Origin: a virus
Reading direction: 5' to 3' (one strand)
IMG/VR virus record: IMGVR_UViG_3300035665_002545
Location: 1-56,256 of that record
Length of the DNA: 56,256 nucleotides
The position numbers and the translations under genes were made by a program. The notes beneath the pieces were generated by a model. That model was not told the origin of the DNA. It saw only the letters and a list, made by a program, of their open reading frames with translations, and ran no database searches. This document shows positions 33,179-42,118 of the stretch, one piece after another (the first letter of the stretch is position 1; every line of letters starts with the position of its first letter).

Positions 33179-33714
33179 TCGTCAAAGTTCAGTCGCGGAC
33201 CTGGTTGTTCAGAAAGTTTTACACTTTTAGCTGCAAGAGACCTTCTATCAGGATCTATCTGATCAAGTTGTTTGCGTATGTAATCAAGAAGTTGTGTGCC
33301 CACCTCATCGTTATCACCCTCTTGAGTAATGATCTCATCTATGTTAATATTCTCAAGCATCTTATACTTTGTTGCTTGCTGCTTCTTCTCCTTTTGAATT
33401 CTGCGAATGAAAGCGAAGTAAACGATCTGAGTATAGTATGCGAATGGGTTGGATGACTTGGTATGATCAAACTTCTCTGCTGCAATCAGGCAGTTTTCGA
33501 TAGCATCAGATACCATATCATCTCTAAACGAATAGTTGATAAAGTTTCCCTTATATGCAAGGTGTGTTGCAATTTTGATGAAACACTCACCTATGTAGTT
33601 AGGAAGGATGGGTTTATCTCTTCCCTCGGCGACTGCCTCATTGCATGATGCCTTATAGGCAATCAAGGCATGAAGAAACTTCTCATTGTCTACATAATGC
33701 GCTGTCTTTTTCAT
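33175..33714 (-). CDS. 55: Late transcription sigma factor gp55
   Basis: A small, divergent sigma factor that directs host RNA polymerase to TATAAATA late promoters with the gp45 clamp. The 179-residue product (T4: 185) has region 2-like sequence DDMVSDAIENCLIAAEKFDHTKSSNPFAYYTQIVYFAFIRRIQKEKK, the core of the family. Its presence agrees with the late boxes across the window. The start shares TAATG with the preceding gene and AAAGGTGG lies upstream. The gene is followed by the queE promoter. Confidence 0.93.
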   Translation of the reverse strand: MKKTAHYVDNEKFLHALIAYKASCNEAVAEGRDKPILPNYIGECFIKIATHLAYKGNFINYSFRDDMVSDAIENCLIAAEKFDHTKSSNPFAYYTQIVYFAFIRRIQKEKKQQATKYKMLENINIDEIITQEGDNDEVGTQLLDYIRKQLDQIDPDRRSLAAKSVKLSEQPGPRLNFDD

Positions 33715-34157
33715 TAGTGTAACCACCTTTTCGGTTCATCATCTTGTGAAAGTTCATCAATAATTTCTTCTAAAACCCCGTCTTTTTCTGAATCTTCGTC
33801 ACCCTCCATTCCTTCCTCAAGTAGCTGGTGTGAGTCAGGATCGGTGATGTACTCAATATACTTCTCAACGAATGCTTCCTTCAAGTCACCAACAAAGATC
33901 ACATTATTGATTGGTATCACTACCTCGTTTGTTGATGAGAATGGCGCCCAGGCCTGCATAATATACTTTTCGATGATTGATCCATTGAAGGGCATTTTGA
34001 ATGAGTAGATTTGTATGGGATCTGTAACAAGGAGGTGTTTTAGTTTTCTAATGTCTGTTACATCTTCATAGGAAGTACACATGAGGTTATCACCATTAGT
34101 TAGCTTTACGAAGATGAATTTAGCTTCAACCTGTTCGCGCTCTTTTGGTTTACTCAT
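33714..34157 (-). CDS. Conserved small phage protein of unknown function
   Basis: A 147-residue protein between uvsW and gene 55, a position filled by a similar unnamed gene in marine T4-like phages. The N-terminal 90 residues (KFIFVKLTNGDNLMCTSYED, QAWAPFSSTNEVVIPINNVIFVG) look like an Sm-like small beta barrel; the C-terminal 40 are strongly acidic (Glu/Asp). Starts in an eight-base overlap with uvsW. I do not know its job. Confidence 0.6.
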   Translation of the reverse strand: MSKPKEREQVEAKFIFVKLTNGDNLMCTSYEDVTDIRKLKHLLVTDPIQIYSFKMPFNGSIIEKYIMQAWAPFSSTNEVVIPINNVIFVGDLKEAFVEKYIEYITDPDSHQLLEEGMEGDEDSEKDGVLEEIIDELSQDDEPKRWLH

Positions 34158-35649
34158 TTAAGTCTACCTTTATCAACTTATAGTTGAATTGTTCTTCGTT
34201 ATAAATCTTTATTCGTTCAACCATATGCTCAAGGGTGAAGTTTTTTCTTGACTTCCATGACAAGTCATCACCAATATCGTACAAGTTACAGGAGTCTTTA
34301 GTTGCTGAGATGCGTAGGCCTCTACCTATTGACTGTAAGTTCCTGATGCGTGACTTCGAGGGAGATGCAAAGATTACATTGTGAAGGTTTTTGATACTTA
34401 TACCTGTCGAAAAAGTCCCATACGATGCAACGATTATAGCACCATATTCTTTTTCTGTCAATGCTCTAACATTCTCACGCTGCTGAGCATCAGTGCCTCC
34501 GTACACAAAGAAAACTTTTCTGTCACCCGCTTTCTCTTGTATCATCCCAAGCAACTTCTTGCCATGCTTTTCTACATACTGAAACAAGACAAGGGTGTTT
34601 CCCTCACACTTCAAAGTTAGATTGCGTATGAATCTATTTCTTGCATCATTATTTACCAAGAAATCCATCTCCTGCTGGTAGTCAAACTTCGCAGAACGCT
34701 TGGTTTCATCCTTGTAGTTGAGGACAATGCAGTAGATTTTCAGGTCAGCCACACGCTTGCTGTCCATCAACTTCTTAGTTGTAGTAACTTTATAGACAGG
34801 TCCAAAGAGACCTTCAAGAACTAACTTATGTGTTTGTGTGCCGTCAAGTGAACCTGTAGCACCCACACGATAGGGGGCATTCACGCACTTCGACATGATA
34901 CCCGTAAGAGACTTCGCTTTGAAAAGGTGTGCCTCATCACCGTAGATACATGAAAATGATTCAAAAAACTTCTTTGGGAGCTTTTGTAGAGATTGCCAAG
35001 TTGATATGACCACAGGATAATCACCACTCTTGGTTGCATGTCCTGCATCAGAATGAATACGAAAACAATGCAACCCAGGATCCCAGCGATTCAAACTCGA
35101 ATAGTCGGCGAAGTCAGAATACATTTGTTCCACAAGTGAGGTGGTAGGAACAATGATTAGTTGCCTACGATTTCTTTCGAAATGCCATCGAACCAATGAG
35201 TAAATGATGAATGACTTTCCTGAACTTGTGGGGGAAAGTAACATCTTGCGACCTGTGGTGATCACACGATGAATAGCATCGACCTGATAATCATACACCT
35301 CGAAAGGTTTGCCTTGACTGGTTGGCTTTAGATCATCACAAAATGCCTTAACCTGTTCAGATGTTACTTCTTCACCCTTTCTATCAAACTTAGTAAGGTC
35401 AATGCTATAGTCATTGCTTGTAGCGTAGGCCTCAAGATAATCAACAAGGCCTACATATAACTCACCCGACATATAGTTTAGCAAACGAATTTTGCCATCC
35501 CACATTCGATTACGATACAAAGGAGTGAACTTCGCACCAGGAACATCAAAGGTAAAGTGTTCTGATAGCTCCTGCCGCAAGCTAGGGTCACAATCTACGA
35601 TTGCATAAACCTCATCCCTCTTTCGTACTCGAATATCAGATTGATCCAT
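34150..35649 (-). CDS. uvsW: UvsW DNA/RNA helicase
   Basis: A superfamily 2 helicase of 499 residues (T4: 503) that remodels forks and removes R-loops, shifting T4 to recombination-dependent replication. The motifs run in order: PTSSGKS (Walker A), GDEAH (Walker B), GATGSL, VASYGTFSTGISI, and QSIGRGLR near the end. The start overlaps uvsY by 14 bases. Confidence 0.95.
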   Translation of the reverse strand: MDQSDIRVRKRDEVYAIVDCDPSLRQELSEHFTFDVPGAKFTPLYRNRMWDGKIRLLNYMSGELYVGLVDYLEAYATSNDYSIDLTKFDRKGEEVTSEQVKAFCDDLKPTSQGKPFEVYDYQVDAIHRVITTGRKMLLSPTSSGKSFIIYSLVRWHFERNRRQLIIVPTTSLVEQMYSDFADYSSLNRWDPGLHCFRIHSDAGHATKSGDYPVVISTWQSLQKLPKKFFESFSCIYGDEAHLFKAKSLTGIMSKCVNAPYRVGATGSLDGTQTHKLVLEGLFGPVYKVTTTKKLMDSKRVADLKIYCIVLNYKDETKRSAKFDYQQEMDFLVNNDARNRFIRNLTLKCEGNTLVLFQYVEKHGKKLLGMIQEKAGDRKVFFVYGGTDAQQRENVRALTEKEYGAIIVASYGTFSTGISIKNLHNVIFASPSKSRIRNLQSIGRGLRISATKDSCNLYDIGDDLSWKSRKNFTLEHMVERIKIYNEEQFNYKLIKVDLNE

Positions 35650-36076
35650 TTGTCCATTTCAACCATTCAATATGGTTCTTTATGTCCCAAGTGCGTGAGT
35701 TAAGTGATTTGAGAATATTCTCAAGTTGGTAAACAACTGTCTTGAAGTATTCAATTTTGTCTTGTAACGATATAAGTTGTTCGTCATGAGCAAGGAACTC
35801 ATCCATTTCATTCTTTAACGGTTTTGTTCCTTGCCATTGTGACCAACCTTCATCTTCTAGTTCACTTCGTGTCATTTCTCCACGATAATAACGAAATTTC
35901 TTTCTACGCATGTTTTCATATGTGGATTCTGTCTTGCGTAGGTTCAATTTTGCTGAAGTGAGAAGGTTAAGATATTTGGCGTGAAGTTGTGGTGTTCGTG
36001 TTGCCTCTATACCCAAATTCATTTCATCTATCTTACAATCCTTCTCCCAGCTTTCTTGCAGATCACTTAGTTTCAT
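35636..36076 (-). CDS. uvsY: UvsY recombination mediator
   Basis: A 146-residue protein (T4: 137) that loads UvsX recombinase on gp32-coated single strands. MKLSDLQESWEKDCKID at the start, LNLLTSAKLNLRK, and the YYRGEMTRSELEDEGW region are typical of UvsY. Its place beside uvsW is conserved. It begins in an ATGA overlap with the glycosyltransferase gene upstream. Confidence 0.93.
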   Translation of the reverse strand: MKLSDLQESWEKDCKIDEMNLGIEATRTPQLHAKYLNLLTSAKLNLRKTESTYENMRRKKFRYYRGEMTRSELEDEGWSQWQGTKPLKNEMDEFLAHDEQLISLQDKIEYFKTVVYQLENILKSLNSRTWDIKNHIEWLKWTNGSI

Positions 36077-36897
36077 TGTACCTTTTCAAAAATGATTGTA
36101 GGGTTGCCTTGGAAGGGAATCGTGCCATAATGATTCAAGCTGATGTTTGGATCAAGCCAAACTTGACCCCCCAGGTTCTGCCACCTGCGACAGAAAGTAT
36201 AATCCTCTGATAAGTAACGCTTTGAACTTTCTTCAATGATAGTATCGAAGAAGGCGTAGGTGTGTTTATCTAGATCCTTATCAACATTGATATCATTGTT
36301 GTATTGAAGTTCAGGGTAAGCCTTAGCCATACTTTCAAGAACACTACGCTTGATAAGCATGAATCCTGTGCCGGCATCTTTCAATGCAACCAATCCATCT
36401 TGAACTTCGATTGATCGTTTTTCTATTTCTTTGAACTGAAAGTTGATAGCATACTCACTTCCTGCTGCCGCAAGATCACTTGAAGGGGAGTCAGGATTTT
36501 GCTGAATAAATTTTTTGATAATTTCCCAGTTGATACCCTTTTTTGGATATGCGCCAACAACTATATCTTTATCAGCTGCAATCAAGCGAATAACATCATC
36601 AACCTTAAATTCAATATCTGCATCAATGAAAAGAAGATGGGTGCAATCAGAACGCAGGAAAAACGCAGTCAATGTGTTTCGTGCTCGAGGAACAAGAGAC
36701 TCATTAGCAATAGTTCCAAACTGCAAAGGGATGCTGTGCTTATCACAAAAGAAAACTAGTCGAAGAATACTTTTGAAATAGGGTTCAGTTAGTGCTCCGC
36801 CATAACAAGGTGTAGCAATAAAAAGTTTTGACTTCTGTAGATCAGCGATAGGAATACTTTTTTGCACCGCACCAGGGGGTAGTGTTTGTTCAGCCAT
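36073..36897 (-). CDS. GT-A-like glycosyltransferase in the uvsY operon
   Basis: A 274-residue protein with LFIATPCYGGALTEPYFKSI, an NESLVPRARN motif and LLFIDADIEF with a D-x-D site (about residues 98-107), then GTGFMLIKRSVLESM. The gene at 55357-56013 shares the plan ATPC, NESILPMARN, FIDDDEYW and GTGFMKLSKKAIHDL, so they are paralogues. Such genes next to structural and recombination genes are known in cyanophages; the substrate is unknown. GGAGTAAATT precedes the ATG. Confidence 0.72.
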   Translation of the reverse strand: MAEQTLPPGAVQKSIPIADLQKSKLFIATPCYGGALTEPYFKSILRLVFFCDKHSIPLQFGTIANESLVPRARNTLTAFFLRSDCTHLLFIDADIEFKVDDVIRLIAADKDIVVGAYPKKGINWEIIKKFIQQNPDSPSSDLAAAGSEYAINFQFKEIEKRSIEVQDGLVALKDAGTGFMLIKRSVLESMAKAYPELQYNNDINVDKDLDKHTYAFFDTIIEESSKRYLSEDYTFCRRWQNLGGQVWLDPNISLNHYGTIPFQGNPTIIFEKVQ

Positions 36898-36913
36898 AAT
36901 TTACTCCAAAAAG

Positions 36914-37495
36914 TTATTGTGTAACCACTTCAAACGACAAATATTTGAAAGTTGCTCCGCAGACAAGATACTGAATGTTATCAACCGTTGTGTTAAATGA
37001 CAATGGCGATAATGTGATGGGAAAAAGTTGTTTGAACTTTACTTCAATCTTAGGTAAGTTAGAAGAGTTAAGAATGAACAAGGATGCATCTGAATACTTA
37101 ACTAACTCAGAATATTTATTCTCTTTCGTTGCACCCGGAAATCTATTAAGCCTCTTATTGATAAAAATATCATAAGTTTCAGAATCATATTGTGTCAGTC
37201 CCAATAGCCAGTTAAATAGTTCCTTATAATTTTGCATGTTTTCTGAAACAATGAAACTTAAACTAAAATCACCAAACTCTGGTTTATGATCAGGTATTTT
37301 TATGTCAATGCTAGGATATCCAACCTGTACGAAACCAATACCCAAAGTAGGAAGTGTAACCTCTTGGCAAGTATACGCAACATTAGGCAAATCTTTAATA
37401 ACAAACCTAAACCCGTTGGGCTTCAAATAATCATAAGTCGCAGGAAGATTTGCGTTATAAGAATTCGCTAAATCGGATGACCCTTGAATATACAA
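36914..37495 (-). CDS. Tail-tube-like structural protein
   Basis: A 193-residue protein whose beta-rich pattern (FRFVIKDLPNVAYTCQEVTLP, DIKIPDHKPEFGDFSLSFIVSENMQNYKELFNWL) resembles gp19-type tail tube or tube-initiator proteins. The start codon is TTG at 37495 with AATGGAGA eight bases upstream; no ATG fits. A perfect late promoter precedes it, which fits a structural role. It is distinct from the gp19 at 43713-44270. Confidence 0.6.
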   Translation of the reverse strand: MYIQGSSDLANSYNANLPATYDYLKPNGFRFVIKDLPNVAYTCQEVTLPTLGIGFVQVGYPSIDIKIPDHKPEFGDFSLSFIVSENMQNYKELFNWLLGLTQYDSETYDIFINKRLNRFPGATKENKYSELVKYSDASLFILNSSNLPKIEVKFKQLFPITLSPLSFNTTVDNIQYLVCGATFKYLSFEVVTQ

Positions 37496-37515
37496 TGTTT
37501 TTCTCCATTATGCAA

Positions 37516-37523
37516 TATTTATA
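37516..37523 (-). promoter_or_regulatory. T4-type late promoter
   Basis: Perfect TATAAATA on the minus strand, just past the terminator of gene 23 and about 20 bases before the TTG start of the tube-like gene. It may also serve the downstream glycosyltransferase, uvsY, uvsW and gene 55. Confidence 0.7.
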
Positions 37524-37527
37524 TGAT

Positions 37528-37552
37528 AAAAAAAGGGGGACCGAAGTCCCCC
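37528..37552 (-). terminator. Terminator after gene 23
   Basis: On the minus strand GGGGGAC, loop TTCG, GTCCCCC forms a seven-pair stem closed by a C(UUCG)G tetraloop, followed by seven Ts. It lies about 20 bases past the major capsid stop codon. This is the strongest terminator in the window. Confidence 0.92.
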
Positions 37553-37574
37553 AAGACCGATCTACGCCGGTTTC

Positions 37575-38870
37575 TTACATGAGATTCAGAACACCAGTCT
37601 TACGATAATACTGGTTACGTCCCGAAGTAAAGTTGTCACCGTCAGCAGCAGATGAAGCTGAGTTGATTGTGACATAGGGGTTAGCAATCATACCATAACG
37701 TGTCTTGAAGCCAATCTTTGGCTGGAAGGTGTTAGGATCGACTGCACGAACCATCTGAAGAGGAACATATGGGCAGTAGAAAAGACCTGCATCATATGGG
37801 CTTGCACCTTTGTATCCAACAACATAGAACTGATACTGAGCGCCAAGGTTTGCTGAATATGGATCAACATAGACACGGAAGCGTCCATTGAGGATACCAG
37901 CAAATGTGTTGCCTGTGTCATCAACATTTAGACCTGTTGAAAGAGCAGGAGCGTAATCAAGAACACCAGCCATTGCAAGTGCAGATGCAACATCTGCTGA
38001 GCAGATTACGAAGTTGCCTTTGCCTCTACGAGTATCTTGTGCAATATGGTTAGCATCACGCTCCATATTGTATAGAAGACCCTTGAAGCGCTCAACAGAC
38101 CAACGACCGTTTGAGTCAATGTCAAGGTCAAAGGTACCCGGAGTTGCTGTTGCAGGTGAACCTGTCTTTGCAACTTTATAAATGGTACGAATAACTTCAC
38201 GGTTGATTTCAAACATGATTTCTTGTGAAAGGATGTTTGAAAGCTCTGACTCAGCGTCAAGACCGTGAACTGCCTTAAGGTCTTGCGCCAATTCAACAGT
38301 GTATTCTGCTTTTAGCGCACGGCTCTTTGCAGTAACTGTTGTCTTGTCGATGCTGAAAGACATCTGACCAAAGTCAAATCCGGTTGTGCCTAGCTGTTCT
38401 GCCCATGCAGTAACGTTACCGGTACCTGTTGTGTAAGATCCACTAACAGGGTTTGAACCTGTATGAGACCCTGTACCAGAGAAGTCTGTATCAGCTTCGT
38501 TGTAAAGAGCCTCAACACGACCACCTGCATTAGTACGCTCTGTGCCATAAAGTGAACGCATTGCGAAAATAAGACCTGTTGGACCAGTCATTGGCTGAAC
38601 GCCAGCAACATCATACGCCATTAGGTTAGGCATAGCACGACGAACTAGACCAATAAGAATTGGATCATACTTATCGATACCGTTGGTTGCTGCAATGTTG
38701 TTTGCAGGTGCATCTTCGAAAAGTGCGCTACGCTCTTCACGCAGTGCTTTCTCTTGGTTTTCAAGAAGAACAGCGGTAACTGCTCTCTTGTGTAAATCTT
38801 TGATTTCTGGAAGATCTGAGTGCTCAAGAATGGCGCCCCATTTCTTCTGAAGTTGTTCGGTCATATACAT
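37575..38870 (-). CDS. 23: Major capsid protein gp23
   Basis: The main shell protein, 431 residues (T4: 521). The N-terminal arm MTEQLQKKWGAILEH and the central VRRAMPNLMAYDVAGVQPMTGPTGLIFAMRSLYG are strongly conserved in gp23. LFE at residues 50-52 fits the (I/L)xE cleavage rule of the gp21 protease, so about 52 residues are probably removed in the prohead. GGAGA lies six bases before the ATG at 38870; ATG at 38864 is an alternative. A perfect late promoter lies 28 bases upstream and a strong terminator follows. Confidence 0.97.
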   Translation of the reverse strand: MYMTEQLQKKWGAILEHSDLPEIKDLHKRAVTAVLLENQEKALREERSALFEDAPANNIAATNGIDKYDPILIGLVRRAMPNLMAYDVAGVQPMTGPTGLIFAMRSLYGTERTNAGGRVEALYNEADTDFSGTGSHTGSNPVSGSYTTGTGNVTAWAEQLGTTGFDFGQMSFSIDKTTVTAKSRALKAEYTVELAQDLKAVHGLDAESELSNILSQEIMFEINREVIRTIYKVAKTGSPATATPGTFDLDIDSNGRWSVERFKGLLYNMERDANHIAQDTRRGKGNFVICSADVASALAMAGVLDYAPALSTGLNVDDTGNTFAGILNGRFRVYVDPYSANLGAQYQFYVVGYKGASPYDAGLFYCPYVPLQMVRAVDPNTFQPKIGFKTRYGMIANPYVTINSASSAADGDNFTSGRNQYYRKTGVLNLM

Positions 38871-38897
38871 TAGTTATCTCCTTATGGATTATTTTTT

Positions 38898-38905
38898 TAT
38901 TTATA
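38898..38905 (-). promoter_or_regulatory. T4-type late promoter of gene 23
   Basis: Perfect TATAAATA on the minus strand, three bases past the gene 22 stop codon and 28 bases before the gp23 ATG. A separate late promoter for the major capsid gene is the T4 arrangement. Confidence 0.8.
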
Positions 38906-38907
38906 AC

Positions 38908-40002
38908 TTATCGTACCTTGACAGCCCTTGACAAAGCCGCTGCGTACTTTGCAATGGTGTCACCTGAGTCTTGTGTTACTGGAGCTTCTTCATTGAGAAT
39001 CTGCTCCTCAGGGGATGATTTAGCGGCTCTGGGGAAGTAGTTTTCCTTAACAACCTTCACTTTTTCGCGGAATAACTGCTCAGAATCATAAGACACACCC
39101 TCAAGTAGCTTTGTGAGCTTCTCTGCTTCTGTGTCCGCAAGATCTTCAGTCATTTCGCTTAAAACTAGTGCCTTCTTAAGGTCTGAAAGCTCTTTAGTTA
39201 GCTCAACATTTTCAGTGATAGCTGAATTGAGTTTCTCTTCAAGCTCTTCTGCCTTACCATTTAGTTCCTCAAGTACATCAACTTTATCTTCAGGAACTTC
39301 GATGTAGTGCTCTTGGAACAATGTCTTAAGACCAGTGATGAAATCTTCAGCGATCTCAGTGCGTAGGCCTGATTCAACTTGAAGTTTGTTATCTTCCATC
39401 CACTGCTCAACCACATAGTTCATAAAGGAATCGATCTTGTCAACAAGACCTTCTGTGATATCAGCAAGCTCTTGTGTCTTTTGTTCTTCGATTTGAGAAG
39501 CAATCTTTTCCATTTCCTCATTGACACGAGCGATAACAGCAGCTTCAAAAATTGCTGTTGCTTTCTCACGAAAATCTTCTGAAAGGTCATCGCCGAAGAT
39601 AGCAGATAGCTGTTCTTTGAGAGATGGTTGACCAGATTTTTGTTCTTCACTTTCACCTATGGGTTTATTGCCACTGGATGCTTGCATGTTAACTACTGCA
39701 GTAGGATCAGTTGTAGTCATATAGTTAGGTGCCTGACCCGCACCTGTATTTGCGGGACGAGGACTATTAGGGGTTGACTTGGATGCAACAGCGCCTTGAT
39801 TCTCTTCGGTTTCATCACGTTCTTCGTAATCAGCGTCTTGTGATCCGCCCTGACGAGGCATAGTGGTATCGCCCGGGATTGCAGTTTTGATTGATGTGTC
39901 TTTATTGACACCTGCAGCACCCATAGGTTGCCCTTCCTCATCAAGTCGCTGAGCAGAACCTGCACGCTCGAGCAACTCTTTGATTTTGCTTTCAATAGAC
40001 AT
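38908..40002 (-). CDS. 22: Prohead scaffold gp22
   Basis: A 364-residue, strongly acidic scaffold protein that forms the prohead core and is later digested by gp21. Identity rests on position between 21 and 23, the helical, charged composition with long coiled-coil stretches (LEELNGKAEELEEKLNSAI and similar), and MSIESKIKELLERAG at the start. Longer than T4 gp22 (269). AGGAGA precedes the ATG. Confidence 0.87.
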   Translation of the reverse strand: MSIESKIKELLERAGSAQRLDEEGQPMGAAGVNKDTSIKTAIPGDTTMPRQGGSQDADYEERDETEENQGAVASKSTPNSPRPANTGAGQAPNYMTTTDPTAVVNMQASSGNKPIGESEEQKSGQPSLKEQLSAIFGDDLSEDFREKATAIFEAAVIARVNEEMEKIASQIEEQKTQELADITEGLVDKIDSFMNYVVEQWMEDNKLQVESGLRTEIAEDFITGLKTLFQEHYIEVPEDKVDVLEELNGKAEELEEKLNSAITENVELTKELSDLKKALVLSEMTEDLADTEAEKLTKLLEGVSYDSEQLFREKVKVVKENYFPRAAKSSPEEQILNEEAPVTQDSGDTIAKYAAALSRAVKVR

Positions 40003-40024
40003 AGAAATCTCCTATTTTGTTTTT

Positions 40025-40032
40025 TATTTATT
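40025..40032 (-). promoter_or_regulatory. Late promoter candidate of gene 22
   Basis: AATAAATA on the minus strand, seven of eight bases matching the late consensus, about 22 bases before the gene 22 start and overlapping the gap after gene 21. Weaker than the perfect boxes. Confidence 0.4.
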
Positions 40033-40036
40033 AAAC

Positions 40037-40681
40037 TTAATTTTTAGAAATCATATGCATGAACTTATTGAAAAGTTGTAGTTTCTTTTCTTCAGTTAGC
40101 TTTGATTTCTTTGCTTCATTCTTGACTTGCTCCATGACCCAACCTCTTCCTTCAACATACAACCATGCTGCATCTTCCATAATACCTTGTACAAATGCAT
40201 CAGGTGCAGAAGGATCAGCAACAATGTCAACAGTAGCTAGATGAAAATCGTCTTGTACTTCATTAACACCTTCCTTGTTTAGCTTTACGGTACCCAAGCC
40301 ACGCGACGATACACCTAAGCGACAACCCTCATCGATGAAATTCTGCGCGATCTTGCCCATGGGGGTATCAAGAATCTTTGCCTTTCCAACGATATCATTT
40401 CCTTCAAACCGTAAATTCGTAATGAGGTGTGATACTTTGTCTAGGTTGATTGAAGGATTGGGAGGATGTCCTAACTCACCCAAAGCACGTTTTTCACTAA
40501 TAATCTGTTGAAAACGTTGCAATTCTTTTTCAACGATAGGTTTTCTATAGATTCGACCGTTGCGGTTTGCCATTTCTGTCTGCATGAAGATACCTTCAAT
40601 GAAGTATCTTTTCCCGCCAGACTCTTTCGCCTCGGTGATGTACTTAATGTCTTGGGTGGTTTCTGTAATTAAACGAAGCAT
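40037..40681 (-). CDS. 21: Prohead protease gp21
   Basis: The maturation protease, 214 residues (T4: 212), that cleaves capsid and core proteins in the prohead. Conserved features are AEMANRNGRIY-type sequence (EMANRNGRIYRK), RALGELGHPPNP with the catalytic His and GVSSRGLG with the catalytic Ser. The start at 40681 has AGGAA upstream; a longer reading up to 40774 is out-of-gene sequence overlapping the next structural gene. Confidence 0.94.
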   Translation of the reverse strand: MLRLITETTQDIKYITEAKESGGKRYFIEGIFMQTEMANRNGRIYRKPIVEKELQRFQQIISEKRALGELGHPPNPSINLDKVSHLITNLRFEGNDIVGKAKILDTPMGKIAQNFIDEGCRLGVSSRGLGTVKLNKEGVNEVQDDFHLATVDIVADPSAPDAFVQGIMEDAAWLYVEGRGWVMEQVKNEAKKSKLTEEKKLQLFNKFMHMISKN

Positions 40682-40694
40682 TTTAGTTCCTATG

Positions 40695-41090
40695 TCAGTT
40701 ACCTGAAACAAAACCTTGTTGATCGGGTTCAACAAACCCTTTCTCTTTTGTAAGACCCAAAATAACTGTGCCACCCGGAGAAGGAATAGTCACAACAACA
40801 TTTGCGGATGAGTTTGAAGTGTCTGAGAAACCTGACACTGCTGTAAAGAACCAATTATCACTTCCATAAAGAATCATAACATTGCTATTATCTCTCTTTA
40901 TAGTGATAGGTCCTGTATCATTATTAAAATAAATGGAGTTAATGTTTACTTTGATATTTGCAGGATCTAAAGGTGTCTCGTCCGATAACTTTAGATCAGC
41001 AATTAAGTCAACATTAGCTGTGCCATCGCCAACAAACTTTACAATAGCTTGTTGACGAACTTTTTTAACAATAGTTTTAGTTATCGGCAT
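40695..41090 (-). CDS. Small beta-rich protein of the prohead region
   Basis: A 131-residue protein starting MPITKTIVKKVRQQAIVKFVGDGTANVDLIA, with alternating hydrophobic strands and Asn/Ser-rich turns, ending in VSGN. It has no helix-rich part and no enzyme motif. Its location between the portal and protease genes, and such composition, suggest a minor virion or capsid-decorating protein. The ribosome site AAGGTG lies directly after the preceding small gene. Confidence 0.5.
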   Translation of the reverse strand: MPITKTIVKKVRQQAIVKFVGDGTANVDLIADLKLSDETPLDPANIKVNINSIYFNNDTGPITIKRDNSNVMILYGSDNWFFTAVSGFSDTSNSSANVVVTIPSPGGTVILGLTKEKGFVEPDQQGFVSGN

Positions 41091-41098
41091 TTTACACC

Positions 41099-41230
41099 TT
41101 ATCTAATTACACGACGCTTGGGTGGCGACTTGAAGGTTTGTCTTGCTGTCAATCCCAAGGAAACGCTACCTCCTGGAATTTTAATCTTTTTCGTGGCACG
41201 TAAAACAGAGGTTAAAATTGAGCTAAACAT
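41099..41230 (-). CDS. Small basic protein, 43 aa
   Basis: An ATG at 41230 opens a 43-codon frame ending at 41099, beginning MFSSILTSVLRATKKIKIPGG and finishing in PPKRRVIR. AAGGC lies nine bases before it. It exactly fills the gap between two structural genes and the next ribosome site lies at its end, which supports translation. The product is very basic; no family is recognised. Confidence 0.5.
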   Translation of the reverse strand: MFSSILTSVLRATKKIKIPGGSVSLGLTARQTFKSPPKRRVIR

Positions 41231-41234
41231 TTTT

Positions 41235-41924
41235 TTATGCCTTTTTCATGGGTTTCTTTTTCTTGGCGGGACTATGATTGTTGTGAAACTCAGCCATCAT
41301 AATTTCTACATCCTCAGTGAAGATAACTTCTTCACCGTGCTCAAACTTAACAGTATACCATTCGATATTACCATTTGCATCTGGTTCAGCATGTTGACCC
41401 TCAAGAACAACACCTTCACCAAATGTTTCTGAATACACATGCTTGGCGCAATAGTGTTGACCTTCACCTGCTTCTTCAGACTTCATTGCCTGTTTAGTTG
41501 CAGTAGCGTACATGACTTCCTTAGCGCGCTCTCCATAACGCTTCTTGAAACCTGCGAAACCTTTCTTCATGGACTTAACCATCTTTTCGCGCTTTGCCAT
41601 TTCTGCAGGTGTCATTTTCTTTTCGTCTAGTTTCATTTCTGTTCCCTCTTTAACTGTTGGGGGTGCATAAATCGCTTTGACTTTAGATGCTTCATCATCA
41701 CTAATTTCATCATCACGAACCAACTGATTTACATGTGCAGTTATTTTCTTATGAAGCATAGCATGCACTTTCCCCTGCAAGTTTATTAATTGTGCATGGG
41801 CCTTCATAGCAGACATCATTGAAGCAGGAATGCCCTTACCCTGACTAGACCCAATAAGATCTAGATACACCTCATGGTGCTCTGCTGGTGTCTTCGCATT
41901 TTTAGCGTATGCAGGTAAAGCCAT
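41235..41924 (-). CDS. Conserved protein of the prohead region
   Basis: A 229-residue protein in the place where T4 has core genes 67 and 68. The segment TPAEMAKREKMVKSMKKGFAGFKKRYGERAKEVMYATATKQAM (about residues 104-146) is a motif I associate with structural-region genes of marine T4-like phages. The C-terminal part (GEGVVLEG...WYTVKFEHGEEVIFTEDVEIM) looks like a small barrel, then a Lys-rich tail. A core or packaging-linked role is likely by position. It starts as TAATG on the previous gene. Confidence 0.6.
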   Translation of the reverse strand: MALPAYAKNAKTPAEHHEVYLDLIGSSQGKGIPASMMSAMKAHAQLINLQGKVHAMLHKKITAHVNQLVRDDEISDDEASKVKAIYAPPTVKEGTEMKLDEKKMTPAEMAKREKMVKSMKKGFAGFKKRYGERAKEVMYATATKQAMKSEEAGEGQHYCAKHVYSETFGEGVVLEGQHAEPDANGNIEWYTVKFEHGEEVIFTEDVEIMMAEFHNNHSPAKKKKPMKKA

Positions 41925-42103
41925 TATTCTTCCTCCGAAGTCTCGGGTTGTGCGTACATAGATGTTGCAACTGCTTGCTTTTGTGCCTCTAGCGCATCAG
42001 TTACTTTTACTGCAATAATGTCCTGAAAGCGTTCTTGCGCCTCGGCAGGTTGCCCATCAAGAACATTAATAACCATCTGCTTAACTAATTCTTTTGTGTC
42101 CAT
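41924..42103 (-). CDS. Small prohead-region protein, 59 aa
   Basis: A short gene directly after the portal gene, where T4 has the small prohead core gene 67. It starts MDTKELVKQMVINVLDGQPAEAQERFQDIIAVK and ends in a Glu-rich tail. It resembles a helical, acidic core protein but the match to gp67 is only by position, size and charge. A late promoter box overlaps a weak hairpin around its start. Confidence 0.65.
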   Translation of the reverse strand: MDTKELVKQMVINVLDGQPAEAQERFQDIIAVKVTDALEAQKQAVATSMYAQPETSEEE

Positions 42104-42118
42104 GAATACCTCTTTTAT

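Noticed and set aside
38872-38908. Possible hairpin over the gene 23 ribosome site (AGTTAT/ATAACT)
   Set aside because: Only six AT-rich pairs with a loop of about 25 bases; too weak to claim next to the stronger cases.
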